From the NCBI RefSeq assembly GCF_007858185.1, contig NZ_VFES01000006.1, positions 216,972 to 280,971 on the forward strand: a DNA stretch of 64,000 bases, given 5' to 3'. Origin of the DNA: Pseudomonas grimontii. GTDB taxonomy: Bacteria > Pseudomonadota > Gammaproteobacteria > Pseudomonadales > Pseudomonadaceae. This document shows, piece after piece, positions 19,431 through 27,486 of the stretch. Position 1 is the stretch's first letter, and each line of letters opens with the position of its first letter. A program made the position numbers and the translations under genes. The notes below the pieces were generated by a model, which saw only the letters and a program-made list of their open reading frames with translations, was not told where the DNA came from and did no database searches.

Positions 19431-19572
19431 AGAGGCAAAAGCAAAAGCACGCCACGGAGTGGCATACGCATAAAGAAAGGATCAAGAGCGATACATTGGT
19501 AGGTGCTCTGCTTTTGATTTTATCTTTTAATGCGTGCTCTTTGTCGGCTATGCCGACGTTGCTTTTGCTTCT
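19431..19572. repeat. Long branched foldback (imperfect inverted repeat, 142 bp)
   Basis: The outer arms 19431-19444 and 19559-19572 match 13 of 14. Inner arms AGCACGC (19446-19452) and GCGTGCT (19532-19538) are perfect. A third imperfect arm pair joins about 19467-19490 with 19508-19533. Each strand carries one side hairpin, GCCACggaGTGGC (19451-19463) and GTCGGCtatGCCGAC (19543-19557), so the whole would fold into a branched stem. GTCACtgcGTGAC (19418-19430) and AAGCATA/TATGCTT (19573-19601) flank it. The rest of the 373-base gap to 19762 is AT-rich without a gene. Confidence 0.75.
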
Positions 19573-19762
19573 AAGCATAAGATTGGTAGTCTTGTATGCT
19601 TTAAAAGATCAAAAACCCTTAAAGGTCTTTAAGAGAAAATGATCTCAGTATTGACGCCGTTGATCTATGGTATATCTATATCTTTAGGGGAGCCCCTCTA
19701 CAGGCCACGTAATACAAGGGGGTTTAGCGATTTGGTGACAAAGAAATGAGCTTTTCTTGTCA

Positions 19763-21013
19763 CTAAATTTCTAGCCAGTTTTCTAGCATGGTTTTCATTC
19801 GCTCACTAGCAACCAAGATGCTCATAGGGTTGTGAGTTCTTATCGACCCTCTGAAGATGAATTGAAGCATGTAGCCTAGTGCATATTTCTCAGCGTCAAT
19901 CTCAATGTCCAAGGTCTTATAATGTTGAACTATTGAGACGTTCGGGTAGACGTTGTACGCGTATATGCAATTGGTCCTGTCTGCAAAATCGTTGGTTGCT
20001 CTAGTGTTCCAAGGAACGAATGTCCTGTGTTTGGAGCCGTCTTTATTATCTAGGTCAGTCTGCCAGCGCTTATGAGTCATAACCTTTAATTGTTGGTACG
20101 GTGTGGAGCCTATTGGTGCCGTCCAGAAGTATGCACCCTTCGGCATACTCTTCTGTCTAGCATTCTCTAGGCTCGCACCAAGAACTTTCAGTGACTCACT
20201 GTCAGCATTTTCAAACCATGAGTAAGAGAATGTATGTGGTGCATACATACCTCTGTCATCTCTCTGTATCTCTAGCACCTTCTTGGGCGTATTGATAATG
20301 CTGAGCTTGGACTTGATAATGCGCTTGATCTCCTCCTCTGAGCGTAGTCCTTCTGGGTAGTAGGGCGTGTAGCTCAGCTTGTTAACTTTCAGCCATGCAG
20401 CCATTAAGCTACCCTCAAAAAGGTAGGTTAGAATGGTAGCGGTCTTGGCAGCATCAATGACGCAAGGAGGTGTTCGAGCAATGAAGATACTATCTCCATA
20501 TAACCATAGAGAGCCTATATCGCATTTGTTCTTCACTGAAAGGTCACGGCCTTTATAGTTTGGATACTTTATGTGATTCCATTCTACCTTGCCGCTTTCA
20601 GCAATGTTAATCATGCCAGCCTCGGCGAGTGCTGTAATGTCTTGAGGGTGGTACTCTTTCCAGACTTCAATCATGTCCATCGTTTCATCAATGATTAAGT
20701 GGTAGCCATTCTCATAGATGATTTGTACTGTGTCCTTATCAATGTCCTCGAATAGCGCATGGGTGCATGCAATATTGTGTCCGGCAGTGAGAAGGTTTTT
20801 GAGGTGTGAAGCCTTGCTAAGTGAACTCGTACCAGGAGCCTTGAAGTCTAGTGCGGGGAGTTCTAGTTGGATGCGCCCTTTGGTTTTCCCGTCACCCACT
20901 TCGCTAAGGTAGGGAGATACGAATAGCCAGCGCTTATCTGAGTTTGTGCGGATATGGTCGAATACCCAAGTGGTTTTTCCTGCCCCACATATTGCGTCAA
21001 CTACTCTTATCAA
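19763..21013 (-). CDS. SF2-type helicase/ATPase of the element
   Basis: 416 aa, starting MIRVVDAICGAGKTTWVFDHI with a Walker A motif (about residues 7-15). A DEAD/DEAH-like Walker B, HLIIDETMDMIEVW, lies near residues 105-118. A motif-VI-like arginine stretch, LQFIFRGSIRTHNPM (about residues 390-404), sits near the C-terminus. The overall layout is an SF2 helicase with divergent linker motifs. It is the largest gene of the element, in series with the small wHTH genes, and most likely serves its replication. The partner and substrate are unknown. A GTGACAA/TTGTCAC inverted repeat (19735-19763) overlaps its end. Confidence 0.7.
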   Translation of the reverse strand: MIRVVDAICGAGKTTWVFDHIRTNSDKRWLFVSPYLSEVGDGKTKGRIQLELPALDFKAPGTSSLSKASHLKNLLTAGHNIACTHALFEDIDKDTVQIIYENGYHLIIDETMDMIEVWKEYHPQDITALAEAGMINIAESGKVEWNHIKYPNYKGRDLSVKNKCDIGSLWLYGDSIFIARTPPCVIDAAKTATILTYLFEGSLMAAWLKVNKLSYTPYYPEGLRSEEEIKRIIKSKLSIINTPKKVLEIQRDDRGMYAPHTFSYSWFENADSESLKVLGASLENARQKSMPKGAYFWTAPIGSTPYQQLKVMTHKRWQTDLDNKDGSKHRTFVPWNTRATNDFADRTNCIYAYNVYPNVSIVQHYKTLDIEIDAEKYALGYMLQFIFRGSIRTHNPMSILVASERMKTMLENWLEI

Positions 21014-21108
21014 TAGGTAGCTCCGATTGTTGTTTTTGTAATTGTCTTGTGTTGTCGGTGCGGTAGATGTGTGTGGCTAGATGTTTATATTTTTAAATGT
21101 CCCATGGG

Positions 21109-21399
21109 TTACTTGGGTTCAATCAGTTTCCCTTCTGTGATTAAGTTATCTATCGTTCTGGTAATATGTCGAGCGTCTGTGAAGGTTCCTTCAAGCTCTA
21201 CAGGGAGCGAGCTGTTACCATGAACGGACAGCACCTGATATGAGCCATATTGAGTCATACCATACTCACTCCCTTTGTAGTCCCTAATGCCTGAGATGAG
21301 TTTGTTCTTTTGCTCAATGCTACAGTCGATAGCGCCTAGCGCTGAGCGACGTTGTTCTAGCACTTTAATTTCTGCTGGTGTTAGGTCTACTGCTTTCAT
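21109..21399 (-). CDS. Hypothetical protein of the element
   Basis: 96 aa. An N-terminal helical stretch (LTPAEIKVLEQRRSALGAID) is followed by a mixed region and a C-terminal HTH-like segment (DARHITRTIDNLITEGKLIE). That end looks like the recognition part of a winged helix, so it may bind DNA. It begins only two bases after the upstream gene's stop, so the two are co-transcribed. No family recognised. Confidence 0.6.
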   Translation of the reverse strand: MKAVDLTPAEIKVLEQRRSALGAIDCSIEQKNKLISGIRDYKGSEYGMTQYGSYQVLSVHGNSSLPVELEGTFTDARHITRTIDNLITEGKLIEPK

Positions 21400-21401
21400 G
21401 G

Positions 21402-21809
21402 TTATTCTCCTTGATTATACATTGCGCGAATGGCTGCCATCAGTTCCGCTTGCTCTTTCTGGGTTGCACCAGTGAGGACGGATTTAGTGGTGCCTGTAAT
21501 ATTTCCAAACGCATCACGTTGGACAATGCTTTGCTTGGCCTGCTGAGCGGATGAGTTATATGCTGTGTCCAAGTCAGTAAGCTGTCGAACAAGAGGGTCT
21601 GCTTTATAAAGCTCGTCTCGTACCTTCTGCTTAGATGCCTTCCACTGTGCTAACGCATCCTTAGAGGAAGTCAATGGATTACCTCTAGGTGCGGGAGGTT
21701 CTTCGACTAGCTGATAGCCCCGTTCGATAAGGTCTGTTAGGACTGCCATTGAGGTATTACCTGTCTGACGTGCGAGTTCGTTGATTTCTGTCATGGTTAT
21801 TGTGTTCAT
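21402..21809 (-). CDS. Hypothetical protein of the element
   Basis: 135 aa. It starts with a possible HTH (TEINELARQTGNTSMAVLTD) and continues with a polar, mostly helical region. The end, NQGE, comes just before the next gene. Its ATG overlaps the stop of the upstream wHTH gene by one base, indicating translational coupling. Likely a DNA-binding or replication accessory protein, but this is only inferred from position. Confidence 0.6.
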   Translation of the reverse strand: MNTITMTEINELARQTGNTSMAVLTDLIERGYQLVEEPPAPRGNPLTSSKDALAQWKASKQKVRDELYKADPLVRQLTDLDTAYNSSAQQAKQSIVQRDAFGNITGTTKSVLTGATQKEQAELMAAIRAMYNQGE

Positions 21810-22084
21810 TAGTCATACTCCAGCGGGATTGTTTTAAATTGATTGCGATATGAAGACCCAAGTCTTACCTTTCGGATGACTATGAGTTCATGCTTTACTA
21901 GATATTGAATTACTTTGCTGCATGCGCTAGGTGACTTGCCTGTCGCTGAAGAAAACTCTGTGAGAGAAATTTCACACCAGCGTGCGCCATCGTTGCTATT
22001 ATTTCTGATCATCAAGTACATGAGCTTTCGGTCAGTTGTGTTAAGGCTCATGGCTTTACTTTCTATGATTTTTTCGATTTCCAT
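21809..22084 (-). CDS. Winged-helix DNA-binding protein
   Basis: 91 aa. The order of helices and the segments ISLTEFSSATGKSPSACSKV (recognition helix, about residues 39-58) and IQYLVKHELIVIRKVRLGSS (wing, about residues 59-78) fit a winged helix such as those of plasmid or phage replication and control proteins. It is the first gene of the leftward series and lies just downstream of the iteron-like repeats, so it is the natural candidate to bind them, either as initiator or as repressor. Confidence 0.65.
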   Translation of the reverse strand: MEIEKIIESKAMSLNTTDRKLMYLMIRNNSNDGARWCEISLTEFSSATGKSPSACSKVIQYLVKHELIVIRKVRLGSSYRNQFKTIPLEYD

Positions 22085-22208
22085 TATTGTCCTCTCTTTA
22101 GATTCCTCTTCAGCTGTGTTGTTTTGGAAAGCTCATCGCCCAGGCAATAAAAAAGACCGCAACCTACTGACTCTGTGTAAGCAGTGTGAGGAAGCAATCT
22201 TTATGCTG

Positions 22209-22475
22209 GTATAAGCTATACTGGTTTTTCGAGGTAAAGGTCTACAAGGCGTGACTTAAATAGTTTAGAAAATTGCTTTCTATACCTATCTATACTCGTT
22301 TCTGAGAGAAAATAGGACAGCGCTTTTTAAAATAATTTGTAGTCCTCTACGTATATACTTGTTTTTGAGGGAAAAGGGGACAACGATTGCGAAAATAATT
22401 TCAGTTCCTATACGTATATACTTAAATCTAAGTGAAAACTCTACACGGATTCTCGAAAATAATGTCTATCCGTAA
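22209..22475. repeat. Iteron-like direct repeats between integrase and wHTH gene
   Basis: A TATACT-gTTTttGAGgGAAAa-GGaca unit recurs with cores at 22217, 22291, 22354 and 22417 (spacing 74, 63, 63). The middle two share a tail ending GCGAAAATAATTT or near it. The first copy begins in GTATAagcTATAC and the later ones carry ACGTATATAC. Divergent copies of a 63-bp unit next to a wHTH gene fit an iteron origin or an operator array. The rest of 22085-22599 holds no gene. Confidence 0.7.
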
Positions 22476-22599
22476 CTCCCATGCACACCCATTCCTTTAC
22501 TCGTTGCCACTGTAAGCCCCTATGAGGGGCTACAGGCTTACATGGCTATATGGGTGGCAGTCGATTGCCTATCGTTGTTCCTGTGCGCTCACAAGTGGC

Positions 22600-23556
22600 T
22601 TAATCAATGAGGTGAAGTACATCCTTCGCATTCAAATGTGAGTATCTAGCCACGGACCTAGTATCCCTATGTCCCGATACAATCATTATCTGAGCGTTGT
22701 TGAATCCTTTCTTGGCTACATTGGTTATACGTGTATGTCTTAACTGGTGAAGCCTGACGCTACAGTCAAGCCCTGCCTTGTTCCTTGCCAGCCTAACGGC
22801 CTGTGACACTGCATGAGGCGTCACAATAAACAGTCTCCCCCTATGTGCCTTGTTTGCTAGAGCCAGCCGCTGTGCTTCTTTCAGTAGCTCTATGGCACGC
22901 ATGGTCAAGGGCACAGACCTAGTGCCGTTCTTACCATCCACTACATCCGCAATACGCTCATCCAGGTGAAGGCATTGGGTTGTGAGCTTGAGTATTTCTG
23001 AGCGTCTCATCGCTGTCTCATAGGCTAGTTCCACGATTAGGGCCATGGTGGGGGAGAGGTTGTTGAGCAACTGTCTAAGCTCGCCAGCACTGATTACCTT
23101 GTCGCTCGACTTGTCTGGCTTGGGTAGGGCTATGTCACTTACGGGGTTGTGTATGTCTATGAGCAGGCCACGCTTAGCGAACCTGAAGAAACGAGACATG
23201 AACGCTAGCTGTATGCGACAGGTCGCAGGCTTGACCGTTTGTAGACGCTTCAGCTTGAAGTCATTGACTAGCTGAGGGGTGATGTCATGGATTGACTGAG
23301 GGAAGGCAGCAAAGAGCTGGTCAACAATCTTGATTGCGTGGTCATAGCTACCCTTGCCCTTGAGCATGGTTTCGCAATAGGTCATGCCAAGGGTGTACAG
23401 GGTGTGCGTCTGATGCGTCTTGGTAACAGCCTCTAGCTGATCTGCCCATGCCTGGGCCAATGCTTGAGTGGGGAATGTTTTAGACTGCGGGGGGCTTCCT
23501 CTCAACCGAACCTGAGCGTTCCAGTTGCCAGAGGGAAGGGAGCGAATGTTAGCCAT
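22600..23556 (-). CDS. int: Tyrosine recombinase integrase
   Basis: 318 aa. Integrates and excises the element at tRNA-Val. The N-terminal arm-binding domain starts NIRSLPSGNWNAQVRLRG, followed by a SAM-like core-binding domain. The catalytic residues are visible: Arg in ETAMRRSEILKL, the HxxR box in HQLRHTRITN, His in VSGHRDTRS and the nucleophile Tyr in VARYSHLN near the C-terminus. It lies 76 bases from attR and reads inward. Confidence 0.93.
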   Translation of the reverse strand: MANIRSLPSGNWNAQVRLRGSPPQSKTFPTQALAQAWADQLEAVTKTHQTHTLYTLGMTYCETMLKGKGSYDHAIKIVDQLFAAFPQSIHDITPQLVNDFKLKRLQTVKPATCRIQLAFMSRFFRFAKRGLLIDIHNPVSDIALPKPDKSSDKVISAGELRQLLNNLSPTMALIVELAYETAMRRSEILKLTTQCLHLDERIADVVDGKNGTRSVPLTMRAIELLKEAQRLALANKAHRGRLFIVTPHAVSQAVRLARNKAGLDCSVRLHQLRHTRITNVAKKGFNNAQIMIVSGHRDTRSVARYSHLNAKDVLHLID

Positions 23557-23632
23557 GATTGACGCCTCATAATGTGAATGGGCGTTCTCTTAGGGCTATA
23601 GGCTACGTGGCCTGGCGCCTGGCATGGTGGCT

Positions 23633-23703
23633 CTTGACATGGTGGGGGTCGTTGGTTCGAGTCCAATCGCGCCTACCAAACAAAATCCGCTCTGCTGGGC
23701 GGT
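23633..23703 (+). repeat. Right attachment repeat (attR), 71 bp
   Basis: Perfect repeat of 17118-17188. It holds the original chromosomal 3' part of tRNA-Val without the 5' part, so no second tRNA is encoded here. Confidence 0.95.
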
Positions 23704-23707
23704 CTGG

Positions 23708-23737
23708 AAGGGCTCATCGAAAGGTGGGCCCTTTTTT
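23708..23737 (+). terminator. Original chromosomal terminator of tRNA-Val
   Basis: AAGGGCTCA (23708-23716) pairs with TGGGCCCTT (23725-23733), followed by T6. Left stranded beyond attR by the integration. Confidence 0.82.
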
Positions 23738-23841
23738 GTTCGTGCGATTTATTACTACCCGAAAACCTTCCCACCCCCGCCTAAAGTAATCGACACCCAG
23801 GCCGATAGAGATCGCAAATCTCTTACTCTCGGACACTTGGC

Positions 23842-24282
23842 ATGCTTATCAACATCAGCACTACCGCCTCCGTAGCAAGCACCCCAAGCACTGTCAGCTC
23901 GACGTCTGCCGCGACCAAGGAAAGTACAAGCAGCGCAGGCGGCATGACCGTCAACATGCACGCTGATTCCAATGGTGCGGCAGGTGTAAGTGGCGGTGGC
24001 GGTGGCCAAGCCTCCTCGATCTCGAAGGAGTCCGATACCGTCAAAGAATTGAAGAAGCAGATCGAGCAGTTGCAAAAGCAGCTTCAAGCGCAGCAGCAAG
24101 CCTTGCAGAAAGCTCAGTCCAGCAACCAGAATGCAGAAGCCAAAGCGGCGGCAGTAGCGGCGGCGCAGATGCAGATCGCCGGCACTGCGGCGGCGTTGCA
24201 GACAGTGACTTCCGCGCTGTTGCAGGCGGTCACCGATGAGGGCAACAGCACGTCGGGTTCGATGGTCAGTACCACCGCCTGA
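23842..24282 (+). CDS. FlxA-like coiled-coil protein
   Basis: 146 aa. A Ser/Thr/Gly-rich N-terminal half with a GGGGG run is followed by a strong coiled coil, from about residue 64 (VKELKKQIEQLQKQLQAQQQ) to about 100, and an Ala-rich helix. The coiled coil is typical of the FlxA-like family (PF14282). No signal peptide is seen. It stands alone just outside attR and belongs to the chromosome by composition. Function unknown. Confidence 0.7.
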   Translation: MLINISTTASVASTPSTVSSTSAATKESTSSAGGMTVNMHADSNGAAGVSGGGGGQASSISKESDTVKELKKQIEQLQKQLQAQQQALQKAQSSNQNAEAKAAAVAAAQMQIAGTAAALQTVTSALLQAVTDEGNSTSGSMVSTTA

Positions 24283-24312
24283 TACTGGCAACAGTGTGTT
24301 GAGTCGCAGCCT

Positions 24313-25731
24313 TCACTGTCGATTCAACACACTTTCTCCCGCTCCCACCCTCAAGCGATATACATCTACCAGCGCCCACGCTCCCAGCAGCGCCACGCCG
24401 ACGAACGCCACGCGAAAATCCCCGACCTGTGCCTGCATCTCATGCCCCTGCAGGGTCATGGATGCCCGTAGCAGCAGCGCCGCCACCGTTACGCCCATCC
24501 CCATGGCCAGCTGGAATGACATGCTGAACAGCGCCGACGCCTCACTCATGCGCGGCTTGGGCACATCCGCGAAGCCGATCGAGTTGTAGCAGGTGAACTG
24601 CATGGAGCGGGACAGCCCTCCCGCAAACAACACTGCCACGATCAGTGCAAATGGGGTCTGCGTCGTGAAAAACGCGCAAGCGGCTATCGACATCACGCCG
24701 ATCACCCCATTTACCAGCAAGACTTGGCGAAACCCATAGCGGCGCATGATGGCCGTGGTAAACGGCTTCATCGCCAAGTTGCCAGCGAATACCGCCAGCA
24801 CCAGCAAGCCTGCATCCACCGGGGATAAACCAAAGGCGACTTGAAACAGCAGCGGCAGCAGGAACGGCAGGGCGCTGATGGCCAGGCGAAACAGCGACCC
24901 GCCATAGATGCTCACGCGAAATGTATGGATGGACAGGGTCTCCAGCGGCAATAACGGATCCCTGGAATGGCAGCAATGGTGCACGGCCCACACCGCCAGC
25001 GCGATGCCTGCCGCGACCAGCATGGCGCCTGGGATAAGGCGTTCACCGGTTTGGTTGCCCAGCCATTCCAGCCCGCCCAGCAGCGCCACACAGGCGCCTG
25101 CCAGCAATACAAAACCCTTGGCATCGAACGTGCGCACGCTGGCTTCACGGCCTTCCGGAACCAACCACAGTGCGGCGGCCAATGCCAACGCACCCAACGG
25201 CAGATTCACGTAGAAGATCCATGGCCACGATGCATGCGTCACGATCAACCCGCCGGCCAACGGTCCTAAAATCGGTGCGACCAGGCCCGGCCAGGTAATG
25301 ATCGCGATCATTTTCACCAGGTCTTTCTTATCCGTATTGCGTAACACCGCCAAGCGTCCCACGGGCACCATCAATGCGCCGCCGATGCCTTGCAGGATTC
25401 GGGCGAACACGAACATCTCAATACTTTGGCTCAGCCCGCAGAGCAGTGAGGCGAGGGTGAAGACGATGATTGCGCCAGCGAATACCCGGCGCGCACCAAA
25501 GCGGTCGGCGACCCAACTGGACAGCGGTATGAAGATCGCCACGGCGAGGATATAGGCGGTGATGCCGATGTTCATGTCGACCGGTGTCACCCCGAAGGCG
25601 GTCGCCATGGTCGGCAGTGCGGTGGCGATTACCGTGGCGTCAAGGTTCTCCATGAAGAAAGTTACGGCGACCACCAGGGCGATCAGGTGGGTTCGCGTGC
25701 TGAGGGCGGTGGCTGGAGTGGATGATGTCAC
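24313..25731 (-). CDS. MFS multidrug efflux transporter, DHA2 (EmrB/QacA) family
   Basis: 472 aa with about 13-14 hydrophobic segments. The first helix carries the DHA2 signature FMENLDATVIATALP (about residues 26-40). Motif A appears as ADRFGARRVFAGA, and motif C-like GPLAGGLIVTHASWPWIFY lies near residues 158-176. Proton-driven export of drugs or other toxic compounds across the inner membrane is the expected role. There is no adaptor (EmrA-like) or regulator gene beside it. The 185 bases to the next gene would hold both divergent promoters. Confidence 0.88.
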   Translation of the reverse strand: MTSSTPATALSTRTHLIALVVAVTFFMENLDATVIATALPTMATAFGVTPVDMNIGITAYILAVAIFIPLSSWVADRFGARRVFAGAIIVFTLASLLCGLSQSIEMFVFARILQGIGGALMVPVGRLAVLRNTDKKDLVKMIAIITWPGLVAPILGPLAGGLIVTHASWPWIFYVNLPLGALALAAALWLVPEGREASVRTFDAKGFVLLAGACVALLGGLEWLGNQTGERLIPGAMLVAAGIALAVWAVHHCCHSRDPLLPLETLSIHTFRVSIYGGSLFRLAISALPFLLPLLFQVAFGLSPVDAGLLVLAVFAGNLAMKPFTTAIMRRYGFRQVLLVNGVIGVMSIAACAFFTTQTPFALIVAVLFAGGLSRSMQFTCYNSIGFADVPKPRMSEASALFSMSFQLAMGMGVTVAALLLRASMTLQGHEMQAQVGDFRVAFVGVALLGAWALVDVYRLRVGAGESVLNRQ

Positions 25732-25916
25732 CGGTGCTGTCCCTTGTTCGATGATGGTCGCTCGGGTTAACGATACCGGCTCAGGCTTGGATGCACACGT
25801 GACGATAGTCGCGGTTTCCAGAGTCGGTCAAAAGGTGTCTAAGTGCCATCATCTAGGTACAATCGTTTTCGATCGATTTCCGGTCAAGCCAATGATGGCG
25901 AGAGGGAGTGGTAGGT

Positions 25917-26543
25917 ATGAGCGTTCGTTTAGCTGTGGGAATTGCGGCATTGATGGTGTTGGCGGGATGTGCCACCAGTCGGTCCGAGATCGATGTCAAT
26001 GTTGCGCCGTTGAGTAACGTGCAAGCCACTGCCAGCAATGGCAAGAAAGTGCTGATCAGTACAGTGGACGAACGCATCTTTCAAATCGACCCTCGTAGTC
26101 CGGACATTCCTTCGCTGAAGAATAACGAAGTCACGGACAAAACCATCACCGAACGCGCCATTGCCCGTAAGCGTAACGGTTATGGCATGGCGCTGGGCGA
26201 TGTGTTGCTCCCGTCGGGCCGCACACTTTCCCAATTGGTCAATGAGTCGGTAGCCTCGGCATATAAGCAGGCGGGTTATGAGGTCGTAAGCGAGCCAAGT
26301 GCTGCTGATGCGGCGATGGTGAAGGTTCATATCGTCGAGTTCTGGTCTTGGTTCACTCCCGGATTTTTCTCCGTTGACGTCACTAGCAAGTCCCTTCTGC
26401 GCATCGAAACTCCGGGCGCAAAGGCGATGAATGTAGTCACGCGTCAAAGCGAAAGCATGCAGGCGGTGACGGAAAGCGATTGGAAGAAAATTACCGAGGC
26501 AGGTCTGCAGGAAGTGTCGCGGGAGACATTCAAGCAGCTTTGA
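25917..26543 (+). CDS. Lipoprotein of unknown function
   Basis: 208 aa from ATG 25917 with GGAGTGGTAGG upstream. A short lipoprotein signal ends in the lipobox LAGC (residues about 16-19). The mature part begins ATSRSEIDVNVAPL and contains ISTVDERIFQIDPRSPDIPS and LSQLVNESVASAYKQAGYEV. That arrangement resembles YajG-like or flagella-associated lipoproteins of Pseudomonas. Outer-membrane anchoring is likely because Asp does not follow the Cys. Not part of an obvious operon. Confidence 0.75.
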   Translation: MSVRLAVGIAALMVLAGCATSRSEIDVNVAPLSNVQATASNGKKVLISTVDERIFQIDPRSPDIPSLKNNEVTDKTITERAIARKRNGYGMALGDVLLPSGRTLSQLVNESVASAYKQAGYEVVSEPSAADAAMVKVHIVEFWSWFTPGFFSVDVTSKSLLRIETPGAKAMNVVTRQSESMQAVTESDWKKITEAGLQEVSRETFKQL

Positions 26544-26665
26544 CGCCAACCGATCTGGCGTGAGTGAATCTCTGGGGTCAACCAATGGGTTGGCCCTTTT
26601 TGCATTCATGAAGCAATAGTGAGCGGCTTTTCAAACCAACACAGAGCGCTGCAATGGAGATGGCA

Positions 26666-27079
26666 ATGGAAGTGTCTTACAACGTGTCTGAGGAAGAGCG
26701 CCAGGCAATTCTCAAACCATTGAGAGCCTATAACCTGAGTCATACCGGTGAAATGGCGTTCGAAACGGTCGGAATTTTACTGCGCGACCCCGTGACTCAA
26801 GAAGTGGTCGGCGGTCTCTACGGGAAAATTTCCTATGGATGGATGTTCATAGAGCTCTTGAGTATCCCTGATTCGATGCGCGCCCAAGGCACGGGCACTC
26901 GCTTGATGCTGTCTGCTGAAGAGGCGGCCCTGCGTAAGGGGTGTACGGGTATCTGGCTGGACACGTTCAGCTTTCAGGCGCCTGGGTTTTATCGCAAGTT
27001 AGGCTTCAGTGAATTTGGCCATATGGCCGATTACCCGCCAGGTCATCAACGCTACTTTTTCCAGAAGCGCCTGGGATGA
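26666..27079 (+). CDS. GNAT family N-acetyltransferase
   Basis: 137 aa from ATG 26666, which has GGAGATGGCA upstream; ATGs at 26654 and 26660 are also in frame. The acetyl-CoA loop is RAQGTGTRLMLSAEEAALRKG (RxxGxG/A, about residues 72-77), followed by WLDTFSFQAPGFYRKLGF, the usual motif B. Substrate unknown. GNATs of this size commonly acetylate small amines or protein N-termini. Confidence 0.85.
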   Translation: MEVSYNVSEEERQAILKPLRAYNLSHTGEMAFETVGILLRDPVTQEVVGGLYGKISYGWMFIELLSIPDSMRAQGTGTRLMLSAEEAALRKGCTGIWLDTFSFQAPGFYRKLGFSEFGHMADYPPGHQRYFFQKRLG

Positions 27080-27108
27080 CGTGCTGGCGTTATCCCAGGC
27101 GGGGTGCC

Positions 27109-27180
27109 TTACTTGGCCTTGGTGCTCTTGATGTCACTGATCATCTGTTTAGCAATCGCCTGAACTTGTTTTGGCGCTGA
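27109..27180 (-). pseudogene. Possible 3' remnant of a gene (24 codons)
   Basis: On the minus strand the frame ending at the TAA (27109-27111) reads SAPKQVQAIAKQMISDIKST plus KAK, a plausible basic helical C-terminus. Upstream of 27180 the same frame runs on into sequence without protein character and has no good start. It may be what is left of a deleted gene. The rest of 27080-27486 (407 bases) holds nothing else I can recognise. Confidence 0.25.
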
Positions 27181-27486
27181 ACACCACCGCAGTGGCGGGG
27201 ACACTTGATAAACAGGCGGCGCTACGATGCGCGAATCCCTTACAGCCTGTCTGCAACTTGTTACCCACACAGCCCTCCATTACCCACAAAATTTATTGGT
27301 TTGCAGCAACAATTTTTCTTGTTGGACACCTCCCTCTCCCAGGCAGCACAGTTGCCGCCACTGACGCTCGCCCTGACGGGTCAACAATAAAAAACCGAGC
27401 CGACTGCACGCCACTTCCTGCTGTGAACCCTTTGTTCACATCCTGCTGTAATGGCGCCGCAGCGCGCACTTAAGGACCTCTCCGCC

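Larger units (their letters stand above)
17118..23703. mobile_element. Integrated element in tRNA-Val(GAC), about 6.6 kb
   Basis: Bounded by the 71-bp direct repeats, with a tyrosine integrase next to the right end reading inward. The interior is clearly more AT-rich than the flanks. Most genes form a leftward series (22084 to 18780), with two rightward genes near the left end. There are no structural phage genes, no conjugation genes and no resistance cargo. A wHTH protein, an SF2-type ATPase, a small HTH protein resembling terminase small subunits, iteron-like repeats and a large foldback suggest a replicating satellite or plasmid-like integrative element. The satellite idea is inference. 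Confidence 0.88.

Noticed and set aside
22209..22475. CRISPR-like array
   Set aside because: Repeats are divergent over their whole 63-bp length, with no constant-repeat/variable-spacer alternation and no cas genes.
23633..23703. Second functional tRNA-Val
   Set aside because: Only the 3' half is present; the preceding bases do not form acceptor or D-arm.
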